12,487 nucleotides of DNA, from positions 1-12,487 of the forward strand of contig JAVBLG010000115.1 of assembly GCA_031553655.1 (NCBI GenBank). The letters run 5' to 3'. A program made the position numbers and the translations under genes. Below, one piece after another: positions 1 through 7,567 of the stretch (positions are counted from its first letter, which is position 1; the number at the start of each line of letters is the position of its first letter). Source of the DNA: JAVBLG01 sp031553655 (lineage in GTDB: Bacteria; Desulfobacterota; Desulfovibrionia; Desulfovibrionales; Desulfovibrionaceae). Below the pieces are notes generated by a model. It searched no databases and was not told the DNA's origin. It worked only from the letters and a program-made list of their open reading frames with translations.

Positions 1-94
<94 letters not shown>

Positions 95-109
95 ATTAAG
101 GACATACCG

Positions 110-1351
110 ATGAAACATGATTTTTTTTCTGTATTGCGGGTGGATGAAGTAGTGGGCCTGCTTTCCGCCCACGAACCGCTTGGCGTAGAAGAAGTGGAGT
201 TCGATCAGGCTGACGGGCGGATATTGGCCCGTGACGTGATTGCCGAAGACAATGTGCCTTTTGCAAGCCGTTCGGGGATGGACGGCTATGCTGTACGCGC
301 GGCGGACATTTTTGCGGCTACCTGGAGCAATCCGTCATATTTGAATCTGGTCGGCAGCGTGGATATTGAGAAGGCTCCTGATTTTGGCGTAAACTCTGGG
401 GAATGCGCGGCCATAGTTACGGGTGGGCTGTTGCCCGAGGGGGCCGATGCCGTAGTTATGGTGGAATACACCAATGACGTGGGCGCGGGCGGCGTGGAGT
501 TTCATCGGGCTGTGGCTCCGGGTGAAAATGTGATGCTGCGGGGCGAAGATGCCGCTGCCGGACAATGCGCGCTTGCGGCGGGAACAATGCTGCGCCCGCA
601 GGAAATAGGGCTGCTGGCAGCGGTGGGCGCTGTGCGGCCGGTTGTATACCGGCGGCCTGTGGTGGCGGTATTGTCCACGGGAGACGAGATTATACCGGCT
701 AATGAAAAGCCGCGCCCCGGGCAGGTGCGCGACATAAATTCGCATACTTTGGCCGGGCTTGTGGCTAGGGCCGGGGGGGCGCCCCTAAGCCTGGGGATTT
801 GCGCCGATGAGGTGGAAGAAATACGCGAGGGCCTGAGAAGCGGGCTGGATAAGGCCGACATGTTGCTGCTTTCGGGCGGAAGCTCAGTGGGGGTGCGCGA
901 TTTGACCGTAGCTGCGCTGCAATCTCTACCAGGCGCGAGAATTCTCTGTCATGGAGTGGCCATTTCTCCGGGCAAACCGCTTATTCTGGCCGATGTGGGC
1001 GGCAAGATGGTTTTTGGACTGCCGGGGCAGGCCGCTTCGGCTCAGGTGGTGATGATGGTGCTGGGCCAGCCTTTTATCCGATCGCTCCAGGGCCGGGCAA
1101 ATCCATTTGATCAAAGCCTGTGGCCACTTTGCCGGGCCGAGTTGACCCGCAACATCTCCTCGCGCCAGGGGCGGGAAGATTACGTGCGCGTGAAGCTGGC
1201 CGCAAGATCCGGCTACCTGCCGGAAGCCACACCGCAAACCGGGCCTTCTGGTCTGGTGCGCACCATGATCGCCTCGGACGGACTCTTGCGAATTCCGGCC
1301 GACTTGGAAGGCATGGAACGCGGGGCAGTTGTAGACATACTGCTTTTTTAG
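110..1351 (+). CDS. moeA: Molybdopterin molybdenumtransferase MoeA
   Basis: MoeA inserts molybdate (or tungstate) into adenylylated molybdopterin to give Mo-molybdopterin in the cytoplasm. The 413 residues match the usual family length of about 400. Visible motifs are SGMDGYAV (55-62, with the family Asp at 58), STGDE (189-193), GGSSVG (256-261), PGKP (287-290) and GLPGQAAS (303-310). The last replaces the more usual GLPGNP, so the Asn-Pro pair is lost. The C-terminal beta domain (about 335-413) is present and ends at a normal stop. The start is supported by AAGGA seven bases upstream. fdhE, fdhD and mobA follow on the same strand, although a 142-base gap separates moeA from fdhE. This suggests a copy dedicated to formate dehydrogenase maturation. 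Another moeA elsewhere in the genome is possible. Confidence 0.93.
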   Translation: MKHDFFSVLRVDEVVGLLSAHEPLGVEEVEFDQADGRILARDVIAEDNVPFASRSGMDGYAVRAADIFAATWSNPSYLNLVGSVDIEKAPDFGVNSGECAAIVTGGLLPEGADAVVMVEYTNDVGAGGVEFHRAVAPGENVMLRGEDAAAGQCALAAGTMLRPQEIGLLAAVGAVRPVVYRRPVVAVLSTGDEIIPANEKPRPGQVRDINSHTLAGLVARAGGAPLSLGICADEVEEIREGLRSGLDKADMLLLSGGSSVGVRDLTVAALQSLPGARILCHGVAISPGKPLILADVGGKMVFGLPGQAASAQVVMMVLGQPFIRSLQGRANPFDQSLWPLCRAELTRNISSRQGREDYVRVKLAARSGYLPEATPQTGPSGLVRTMIASDGLLRIPADLEGMERGAVVDILLF

Positions 1352-1493
1352 ACATTTTTCTAACTGTGAATGCCTTGTTTGAAATATAAGCTCCACGCAG
1401 CATATTTCACTTTATGGCAATACTGTGCTACATGATTTTTTGTAAGAATCATAAACTTAATTTTCTATACAAATATCAAGTAAAGGACTGCAT
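1352..1493 (+). promoter_or_regulatory. AT-rich moeA-fdhE intergenic region, possible promoter
   Basis: These 142 bases are much more AT-rich than the flanking genes. They contain an inverted repeat ATGATT (1432-1437) / AATCAT (1447-1452) with a 9-base spacer. A TTGTAA hexamer (1440-1445) lies upstream of TATACA but at about 20 bases, which is too wide for a good sigma-70 promoter. No strong terminator follows moeA. The region could carry a promoter and operator for fdhE-fdhD-mobA, but no single site is convincing. Confidence 0.3.
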
Positions 1494-2384
1494 ATGCTTG
1501 ACCCCGTTCATGATCTTAAAGTTCTCGAAGCCAAGGCCGCGGAACTGGGCAGCCGCCCCTGGCTGCCTGCTTCGTTGATTGCAATTGTGACGGGTACGGC
1601 GCGCCTTCAGTTTGAAGCCATGGACGACCCGGTTTTGCGCAACTTAAAACTGGGCGGTGAATTGGCCTCGGCCGATGCGCATTTGCAGGGCAAGCCGCTT
1701 CTGGCGCGCGGCGATTTTTTTTATGATCAGGCTCAAAGCCTTGCTTTATGGGAAAAACTGCTGAATATTCTGCGCGGGCACGACGAACATTTGGGCTGGG
1801 CCGTGGATTTTATCGACGTCAGGCGCAAAAGTGGCGAATTTGACCCGGAGGCGTCCTTCAAGGCTGTGCTTGACAATGACGGTGGTTTTTTCGAGCATTG
1901 GGCCGGGCAGCTGCCAGACTCCCCCGGCTTGGCGCGTTTTCTGGCCAAGTCCAGTCTGGCTCCGGCTCTGATGAGTCATGAACGCCTTCTGGCCCCGTAT
2001 CATAATGCCGAGAGCATATGGAGCCATGGGCATTGCCCTCATTGCGGCGGGCTGCCGCTTATCGGGCGGCTCAAAACCAAGGAGGGGGCACGTTTTCATA
2101 CCTGCTCCTTCTGCCGCCTGGAGTATCGCGCCAAGCGCCTGCAATGCCCCTTCTGCCTGGAGGAAAATCAGGAAAAATTGCTGGTTTTTTCCAGCCCGGA
2201 CGAGCCCGGTTATGAGATTCACGGCTGCGAATCCTGCAAAGCCTATATCAAACTGGCCGACTTCAGGGCCTTTGACGGCAGGCCCAGCATGCCGGTAATT
2301 GATGACCTGGAATCGCTGCCCCTGGACATTGCGGCAAAGGAACGTGGTTTTACCAGACTGACCACTTCGGAATGGGGTTTTTGA
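1494..2384 (+). CDS. fdhE: Formate dehydrogenase accessory protein FdhE
   Basis: FdhE is a cytoplasmic zinc/iron-binding maturation factor that acts on formate dehydrogenase before export or assembly. The 296 residues are typical of the family. The N-terminal half is helical and poorly conserved. The C-terminal half carries four CxxC pairs, C181-C184, C204-C207, C218-C221 and C245-C248, arranged as two rubredoxin-like knuckles, which is the family hallmark. AAAGGA lies six bases before the ATG. fdhD starts 16 bases after the stop, indicating one operon. No formate dehydrogenase structural gene is in the window. Confidence 0.88.
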   Translation: MLDPVHDLKVLEAKAAELGSRPWLPASLIAIVTGTARLQFEAMDDPVLRNLKLGGELASADAHLQGKPLLARGDFFYDQAQSLALWEKLLNILRGHDEHLGWAVDFIDVRRKSGEFDPEASFKAVLDNDGGFFEHWAGQLPDSPGLARFLAKSSLAPALMSHERLLAPYHNAESIWSHGHCPHCGGLPLIGRLKTKEGARFHTCSFCRLEYRAKRLQCPFCLEENQEKLLVFSSPDEPGYEIHGCESCKAYIKLADFRAFDGRPSMPVIDDLESLPLDIAAKERGFTRLTTSEWGF

Positions 2385-2400
2385 TAATAAGGATAGAAAC

Positions 2401-3165
2401 ATGGGCATCAAGGCTCTTGAAACTGACGTGCTGCCTCAGGTGGTGCGCGTTCAGCGCTGGTCGGAAAGCCAATGGGAAGAAAAGGACGATCTAGTCAGCC
2501 GCGAAGTTTCGGTTGAAATACGTTTTCCCGGCGGCTCATGCCGCCTTTGGGCGTGGCCTGAAGGACTGAAATATCTGGCTCACGGTCATGCCGTTCTGGA
2601 TTGCATGCATCCGGGGCCGCAGGACGGCCCGCCGCCTTGCGGTATGAACGTGAGCGTGGTTGAGGAATGCGGCGGCATTTTTAATATTATTGTACACGAA
2701 AGGGATGGATGTGTGCCGTTGTCCGGCGGTCCAGCTGCCGACCCGGGCCATGTGGACGCCGCTAATCTGCTGCGCTACATGTCTATGCTTACGGCTATGC
2801 CTGGCCTGTGGGAAGTTACCGGCTGTTTTCACCGCGCGGCTATGGTTGATCTAAGCACTGGAAAATTCATCTGCGTGGTTGAAGATATAGGCCGCCACAA
2901 TTGCATTGACCGCATAATGGGCTTGGCCATGCACAAAAATCTCAATCCCGCTGCTCATGCCCTGCTTGTTTCCGCCCGGCTTACGGCCAGCCTTTATTCC
3001 AAGGCCCGCAGAGCCGGATTTGCCTTTATGGCCAGCCGTTCGGCAGTAACCACAGCGGCTCTGAGCAAGGCTGTGAGCCAGAATGTGACCTTGGTGGGCT
3101 TTTGCCGCCCCCATGAAGGAAGATTGACCATTTTCAATGATTCCCTTGGAAGAATACGTTCATGA
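2401..3165 (+). CDS. fdhD: FdhD-family formate dehydrogenase accessory protein lacking the CGxCG loop
   Basis: FdhD normally passes sulfur from the cysteine desulfurase IscS to the bis-MGD cofactor of formate dehydrogenase. Family blocks are clear: the N-terminal EVSVEIRFPGG strand (35-45), TGCFHRAAM (140-148), EDIGRHNCIDRIMG (161-174), LLVSARLTASL (188-198) and ASRSAVTT (211-218). The conserved CGxCG loop that should lie between about residues 100 and 125 is not there. That segment has only Cys104, followed by Gly/Pro/Ala-rich sequence. Other cysteines (68, 80, 90, 142, 158, 168, 235) are scattered. AAGGA lies seven bases upstream of the ATG. The stop overlaps the mobA start as ATGA, implying translational coupling. 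The fold seems intact, so cofactor binding is likely retained, but canonical sulfur transfer is doubtful. Confidence 0.87.
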   Translation: MGIKALETDVLPQVVRVQRWSESQWEEKDDLVSREVSVEIRFPGGSCRLWAWPEGLKYLAHGHAVLDCMHPGPQDGPPPCGMNVSVVEECGGIFNIIVHERDGCVPLSGGPAADPGHVDAANLLRYMSMLTAMPGLWEVTGCFHRAAMVDLSTGKFICVVEDIGRHNCIDRIMGLAMHKNLNPAAHALLVSARLTASLYSKARRAGFAFMASRSAVTTAALSKAVSQNVTLVGFCRPHEGRLTIFNDSLGRIRS

Positions 3166-3797
3166 CCGACATGCGCTCCGGGCTTACCGGAATAGTGCTT
3201 GCCGGAGGGCTTTCCACTCGGCTGGGCCGCGACAAGGTGCGCCTGAAGGCCCATGGTGAGGATCAACCCGATCTTTTGGGACGCACCTGCGGCCTTCTGG
3301 GGCATTTCTGCGAGCGAGTTATGGTTTCCTGCCGCAATGGAAACTCACTTTTTGATGGTTTTTCCTGCGTAGTTGATGAAGAAAACAATCTGGGACCTAT
3401 CGGCGGAATATACTCGGCCTTACGCGCCGTGGGCGGGCCGATTCTGGCTCTGTCGTGCGATTTGCCTTTTATTGGTGAAACCGTGCTGGAACGGCTGTGC
3501 GCCGAGCGCGAAAGCCGCGCTCCCGGCACGGTTATGACCACTTTTCGACAGCGCGAAACAGGCTATATCGAGCCTCTCGTCTCCATTTATGAATATGAGG
3601 CCTTGCCCTGGTTCAGCGCCGCCATCGAGAAGGGCATAAGGCAGATCAACCGGGTGTTGCCAGAAGACAAAAGGCACGACATTTTTTACGAAGCTGAAGA
3701 AGCCTTGCCGTTTTTCAACATAAACTATCCCGCTGATCTTGAAACCGCCCGCCGTCTCATTGCCGCCCTGGGCCAGCCGCAGGGACGCCTGCTTTAG
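3162..3797 (+). CDS. mobA: Molybdenum cofactor guanylyltransferase MobA
   Basis: MobA transfers GMP from GTP to Mo-molybdopterin, giving the MGD cofactor used by formate dehydrogenase and other DMSO-reductase-family enzymes. The nucleotidyltransferase signature is complete: LAGGLSTRLGRDK (13-25), an Asp at 72, LGPIGGI (77-83), the metal-binding SCDLPF (98-103), IEPL (136-139) and FFNINYPADL (184-193). At 211 residues it is slightly longer than E. coli MobA. The start overlaps the fdhD stop by four bases, and GGAAG lies nine bases upstream. An in-frame ATG three codons downstream is an alternative start. No strong terminator follows. A small AAGCGCTT palindrome running into T's at about 3830 is the nearest thing. 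Confidence 0.92.
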   Translation: MTDMRSGLTGIVLAGGLSTRLGRDKVRLKAHGEDQPDLLGRTCGLLGHFCERVMVSCRNGNSLFDGFSCVVDEENNLGPIGGIYSALRAVGGPILALSCDLPFIGETVLERLCAERESRAPGTVMTTFRQRETGYIEPLVSIYEYEALPWFSAAIEKGIRQINRVLPEDKRHDIFYEAEEALPFFNINYPADLETARRLIAALGQPQGRLL

Positions 3798-3876
3798 GCA
3801 GTGTCGTCATAAGCGCTTTTTTGCTCCCGGTTGCGTCAAAAAATCCTTCGAAGTTTGATATGGCGAGCGCGGCGGA

Positions 3877-4500
3877 TTAAAATCGCGCACAGCGCGCCTG
3901 TGCCTGCTCCGCCTCTTCCAGAGACTGGTAGCCATAGCGCCGCACTTGATTCAAAAGCTCCATTTCCGCCATGTTGACGCCTTGTTGCAGCATATTGCGC
4001 GTGTGTTGCCACAGGCGGCGCACGGTTTCCGGCGAATAGGTTTTCAATTCACCCCTGAGATATGTTTCAAAAGATGTGCCCCAGGGCGTGTCTTGGGTGG
4101 CACGCAACGGTCGGCCTCGACCGCTCAGGAACGGGTATTTCTCCTCCGTTGCGAGCTTCCAGTCCAGGTTTAAGTTCACCATTTCCTCAATCATCGTCAA
4201 AGCGTCTTCGTCGATATGCGGTAACTTGTCGGAAATACGCGCAAACTCATCAGGGAAAGAGCTTTCCATCATCCAGGCGTATTTTTCGCTCATGAGGTTG
4301 CGGCTGTCTTTTTGGGCCGTTTCAAGATCGTTGAGCCAGCTTGCCAGCACTTCTTCAGGCCAGGTTTCGGCCTGGCTCAGGCGCATAATCTGGAAAGTCT
4401 GCCGGTCAGATTGGCAGGAAGCCTTGCCGCCTACATTGGAAACGTTTGAAAACATTTCCCATTCTAATTCCACAATTTTTTCAGTAACGGACTTTTTCAT
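3877..4500 (-). CDS. DUF4125-like family protein of unknown function
   Basis: I recognise a DUF4125-like pattern: ELEWEMFSNVSNVGG near the N-terminus, then Trp-rich and acidic helical sequence, NLMSEKYAWMMES, a GRGRPLR turn, TSFETYLRGEL, and a C-terminal RRYGYQSLEEAE. No catalytic role is established for the family. The frame is open to an ATG at 4569, giving 230 residues. I prefer the ATG at 4500 (207 residues) because the conserved part begins there with MKKSVTEKI and the extra 23 residues look like non-coding sequence. Ribosome-site evidence is weak for both: GAAAGG is 13 bases before 4500, and nothing is seen before 4569. It follows the response regulator on the same strand after about 105 bases with no clear terminator, so it may be the third gene of that operon. 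Confidence 0.75.
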   Translation of the reverse strand: MKKSVTEKIVELEWEMFSNVSNVGGKASCQSDRQTFQIMRLSQAETWPEEVLASWLNDLETAQKDSRNLMSEKYAWMMESSFPDEFARISDKLPHIDEDALTMIEEMVNLNLDWKLATEEKYPFLSGRGRPLRATQDTPWGTSFETYLRGELKTYSPETVRRLWQHTRNMLQQGVNMAEMELLNQVRRYGYQSLEEAEQAQARCARF

Positions 4501-4605
4501 TTTTTGCGCACTACCTTTCGGGCATCCGTGCTGAGGCGCGTCAGCCCAGCTCTGACTCTGGATACCCATTTTTTTATTGCTTGGGAGAGAATTTAACTTT
4601 CCGAT

Positions 4606-5982
4606 TCACTCCAGGCCGTAGCGGCGCAGTTTGTTGTGCAGGGTGGCGCGTGTTATACCCAGACGTCTGGCGGCTTCGCTTTTATTATCGTCGGTTTCTT
4701 TTAGTGTATCAAAAATAGCTTTTTTCTCCAATTCTTCCAACGACAACCCGGCCAAAGACCTGCCGGAGCCATTGAGCAGAGGAGGGTGGGGCGCTTCCAG
4801 AGCCGCGCCTTCGCGCAGTTGAGGGGAAAGCTCCCTTTCTGTTATATATTCTCCATTACTCAATATCACGGCCCGTTCCACAGCATTTTCCAGTTCACGC
4901 ACATTTCCGGGCCAGGGGGCGCGCAAAAAGGCGTCCATGGCCTGCGGCGAAAAGCCCTTGATGGTTTTGCGGTTGGCTTTGGAGTAGTAGTCCAGAAAGT
5001 GGGCGGCCAGAGAAGGAATGTCCTCGGGGTGCTCGCGCAGGGGCGGAGCTACTATGGAAATAACATTGAGTCTGAAGTACAGATCCTCGCGGAACATTTT
5101 TTCGGCCACCCGTTCGGCCAGATTCCTGTTGGTGGCCGCCAGCACGCGCACGTTGACAGTCAACGTGGAATCAGAACCCACGCGCTGTACTTCACCGTTT
5201 TGCAGCACGCGTAAAAGCGACGCCTGTAGAGGCAGGGGCATTTCGCCTATTTCGTCCAGAAAAATGGTTCCTCCGTCGGCTTGCACAAAACGGCCCTCAC
5301 GACGGCGATCCGCCCCGGTAAAAGCTCCTTTTTCATGGCCGAAAAGTTCCGACTCCAACAGATGCTCGGAAATGGCCGCGCAATTTACCGTAATCAACGA
5401 TTGTTCCTTGCGTTCACTGGCCTGATGTATGGCCTTGGCCACCAATTCCTTGCCCGTGCCTGATTCGCCCATAATCAGCACTGTGGCCTCAGTGGGGGCA
5501 ACAGTGTTAATCATGTCATGCAGTTCCTGCACAACCTTACTTGAGCCGACTATTCCGGAAAAATGGGTTTTGCTCAGTAAGCGCCTGAGTTCGCGGTTTT
5601 CCACTTTAATGTGTGAATATTCCATGGCCCTGCGTATAACGTGACGCAGCAGCTCAAAATCGAGTGGCTTGACAAAATAGTCGAAGGCCCCGAGGCGCAT
5701 GGCTTCCACCGCCGATTCCACCGATGAAAAAGCGGTCATCATGATTACCGGAATGGCTGGGTTATATGCCAATACGCCGCGCATGGCCGCTATACCGTCC
5801 ATTTTTGCCATGCGCACATCCATAAGCACCAAATTATATGAATTATCGCGCACCTTGCCTATGGCTACGTCGCCGTCATCGGCCTCGTCAACCTGAAAGT
5901 CCCAGGAGTTCAGCACGGTGACCAACATGGATCGATGTACCGCGTCATCATCAACTACCAGTATGAGTCCTCTGGATTTCAT
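4606..5982 (-). CDS. Sigma-54-dependent NtrC-family response regulator
   Basis: A cytoplasmic transcription activator of 458 residues in three parts. The receiver domain (about 6-120) has the acidic cluster D11-D13, phosphoacceptor D55, T83 and K105. The AAA+ domain (about 142-385) has Walker A GESGTGKE (172-179), GAFTGA for sigma-54 contact (219-224), Walker B GGTIFLDE (237-244) and arginines near 298 and 304. A Fis-type helix-turn-helix is at about 418-457. All catalytic residues are present, so it should be an active ATP-dependent opener of -24/-12 promoters. The start overlaps the kinase stop by ATGA, with GAGG seven bases upstream. The nearest consensus-matching sigma-54 promoter is the divergent one at 7542-7557, its likely target. 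The domain order resembles ZraR/AtoC/GlrR, but the signal is not evident. Confidence 0.95.
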   Translation of the reverse strand: MKSRGLILVVDDDAVHRSMLVTVLNSWDFQVDEADDGDVAIGKVRDNSYNLVLMDVRMAKMDGIAAMRGVLAYNPAIPVIMMTAFSSVESAVEAMRLGAFDYFVKPLDFELLRHVIRRAMEYSHIKVENRELRRLLSKTHFSGIVGSSKVVQELHDMINTVAPTEATVLIMGESGTGKELVAKAIHQASERKEQSLITVNCAAISEHLLESELFGHEKGAFTGADRRREGRFVQADGGTIFLDEIGEMPLPLQASLLRVLQNGEVQRVGSDSTLTVNVRVLAATNRNLAERVAEKMFREDLYFRLNVISIVAPPLREHPEDIPSLAAHFLDYYSKANRKTIKGFSPQAMDAFLRAPWPGNVRELENAVERAVILSNGEYITERELSPQLREGAALEAPHPPLLNGSGRSLAGLSLEELEKKAIFDTLKETDDNKSEAARRLGITRATLHNKLRRYGLE

Positions 5983-7388
5983 CTTTTCGCCTCAGATATT
6001 TTGCCGAAGGGGAGTATAAAGCAAAAAACCGAACCTTTGCCGTTATTGACTTCCGGTCCGGAATCAACGGTAATTTGGCCGCCGTGGGCTTCCACTATTT
6101 TATGCACAGTGGGCAATCCAAGCCCGGTGCCGTGACCTCTGGTGGTGAAGTACGGCTCGAACAGGCGCGAAATATGCTCGGGCGCTATACCCGTGCCGGT
6201 ATCGCGCACTTCAAGCAAAAAATATTCTTTGTTTAAATGTGACAACGCTAAAGTAAGTTTGCCCCCTCCCGGCATGGCGTCCAGAGCGTTAAGGCAAACA
6301 TTCAGAAGCGCCTGTATAAAGCGGTCGGCGTCAAGCATGGCCGGGGGAAAAGCCTCGGGAGGATTGAAAATGATTTCAACTCCCTGTCTTTTCGCATCTT
6401 GACGCAGCAGGCGCAGGGCATGCTCTACAATAGTCTGCACCTTGCACGGCTTGAGAATTACATTGGCGGGCCGGGCAAAGCAGAGTAAATCGCTTATAAC
6501 CCTGTTGAGCCGCTGAACTTCCCTGCTCATGGTTTCGGCATATTTGCGTTCTTCACTGCCCTCGTTAAAAAATTGGCTGAAATAATAGGCATACCCCATG
6601 ATCGAACTCAGGGGATTGCGCAGTTCATGGGCCACACCCGAAGCCAGAGTGCCGACGGCTGCCAGTTTTTCCTTGCGGGCTACTTCGGCTTCGAGGCGGC
6701 GCACCATTATTTCGGCGGCCTCACGCTTCCGGCGCGATTCTTTCAGACGCATTCCCTGCATAATTATGAAAAATCCCCCCAGGCATACAGTGAAAATAGC
6801 CATAGAGCGCACAAATACACTTTGTACGGCCTGGGAATGTATTTTTTTATAAGGAATCAAGTTCATGCCTAAGATGATTACCGGGGGAGGATCTCCCGGC
6901 GGCACTAGTTGAGTTTGCGGATAAAAATGGCGGTAAACGGCGAAAACCTTGTTGCCGCTTATGCGTAATATGCCCCAGCGTACTTTATCATCGGCTTTTA
7001 ATTCGGCCAATTGTTCCTGATAAACTTCGCGTCCATTCATGCGAAGGTGTTTGCCCACCCGTTCGGAATCACCGTGTACCAGTATGATGCCGTTGTGATC
7101 AACTACAGTGGCAAAAAGTATATTGTCCTCATCCAGCGTCTCAAACATGTTTTGCAGGTCGGAATCACGGCCTGGCATTGCTTTGGAGTGGACGTGCCCT
7201 TCGAAAATGCGGATGATCGCGGCTCCTTGCTCCGCTAGAAGCCGTGATGTGGTGGACATGATGTGTTCCAGAGACGACAGCGAAACAAAATAAAGAATCA
7301 TGGCCAAAAATAAATATGCCATAATTACAAATAAATACGGCAAATATTTTTCTTTTGGCACATGAGCTTCGCTTGGGAAGGCATTCAT
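5979..7388 (-). CDS. Membrane-bound sensor histidine kinase
   Basis: The partner kinase of the regulator that follows. I use the ATG at 7388 (469 residues) because CGGAG lies eight bases before it. The upstream ATG at 7472 would add 28 residues with no ribosome site. Numbering from 7388: transmembrane segment 1 at about 17-38, an extracytoplasmic Cache/PAS-like domain (about 39-190, including VVDHNGIILVHGD), transmembrane segment 2 at about 191-212, and a short linker helix. Next is an HisKA domain with GVAHELRNPLSS, phospho-acceptor His254, and a HATPase domain with N box NVCLNALDAM (363-372), G1 DTGTGIAPE and G2 GHGTGLGLP. There is no HAMP-sized linker or receiver domain. The layout is ZraS-like. 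A small extracytoplasmic ligand or a stress signal is plausible, but nothing identifies it. Confidence 0.94.
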   Translation of the reverse strand: MNAFPSEAHVPKEKYLPYLFVIMAYLFLAMILYFVSLSSLEHIMSTTSRLLAEQGAAIIRIFEGHVHSKAMPGRDSDLQNMFETLDEDNILFATVVDHNGIILVHGDSERVGKHLRMNGREVYQEQLAELKADDKVRWGILRISGNKVFAVYRHFYPQTQLVPPGDPPPVIILGMNLIPYKKIHSQAVQSVFVRSMAIFTVCLGGFFIIMQGMRLKESRRKREAAEIMVRRLEAEVARKEKLAAVGTLASGVAHELRNPLSSIMGYAYYFSQFFNEGSEERKYAETMSREVQRLNRVISDLLCFARPANVILKPCKVQTIVEHALRLLRQDAKRQGVEIIFNPPEAFPPAMLDADRFIQALLNVCLNALDAMPGGGKLTLALSHLNKEYFLLEVRDTGTGIAPEHISRLFEPYFTTRGHGTGLGLPTVHKIVEAHGGQITVDSGPEVNNGKGSVFCFILPFGKISEAKR

Positions 7389-7431
7389 GTTGTCAACTCC
7401 GGGTGGATATATCTTGATAAGGTGAATAATT

Positions 7432-7460
7432 TTTTTACGCTTAAAAGGCAAGACTATCAA
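7432..7460 (-). promoter_or_regulatory. Possible sigma-70 promoter for the kinase-regulator operon
   Basis: On the minus strand TTGATA (7460-7455, five of six to consensus) is followed by a 17-base spacer and TAAAAA (7437-7432, four of six). A start near 7425 would leave a leader of about 37 bases before the kinase ATG at 7388. The region is AT-rich, so chance matches are easy. Confidence 0.35.
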
Positions 7461-7496
7461 AAATGTATACACTTAAAATACGATAATTTGAAGTCT
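7451..7496. promoter_or_regulatory. Inverted repeat between divergent promoters, candidate activator site
   Basis: AGACTATCAAA at 7451-7461 is matched in reverse complement by TTTGAAGTCT at 7487-7496, with one extra base in the left arm. The palindrome TGTATACA (7464-7471) lies between the arms. The site is about 45-90 bases upstream of the plus-strand sigma-54 promoter, a workable distance for an NtrC-type activator, and overlaps the putative kinase -35 box. Binding by the neighbouring regulator is inference. Confidence 0.35.
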
Positions 7497-7541
7497 GTAA
7501 AAAGATGTAGGTAAATAGCGTTGTTGCGTTTATGGAAAAAA

Positions 7542-7557
7542 TGGCACGCCTGTTGCT
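7542..7557 (+). promoter_or_regulatory. Consensus sigma-54 (-24/-12) promoter
   Basis: The sequence TGGCACGCCTGTTGCT matches the sigma-54 consensus TGGCAC-N5-TTGCW at every defined position, with GG and GC separated by exactly ten bases. Transcription should start near 7567-7569 and run rightward, away from the adjacent sigma-54 activator and kinase genes. It is intergenic, which makes chance less likely. No credible protein gene lies on the plus strand before 8641. Confidence 0.8.
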
Positions 7558-7567
7558 ATAGGGTAAG

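Noticed and set aside
1415..1429. Sigma-54-like TGGCAA...TGCT before fdhE
   Set aside because: GG and GC are separated by nine rather than ten bases and the -24 element is imperfect. Spacing is strict for sigma-54.
1746..2411. Minus-strand open frame of 221 codons across fdhE
   Set aside because: It overlaps fdhE, whose four CxxC pairs and ribosome site are convincing. The antisense product has no recognisable features.
4076..4534. Plus-strand frame of 152 codons antisense to the DUF4125-like gene
   Set aside because: Ser-rich composition typical of antisense reading. The minus strand carries the conserved motifs.
7389..7472. N-terminal 28-residue extension of the kinase from the ATG at 7472
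   Set aside because: No ribosome site precedes 7472, whereas CGGAG is well spaced before 7388. The extension would also cover the likely promoter region.
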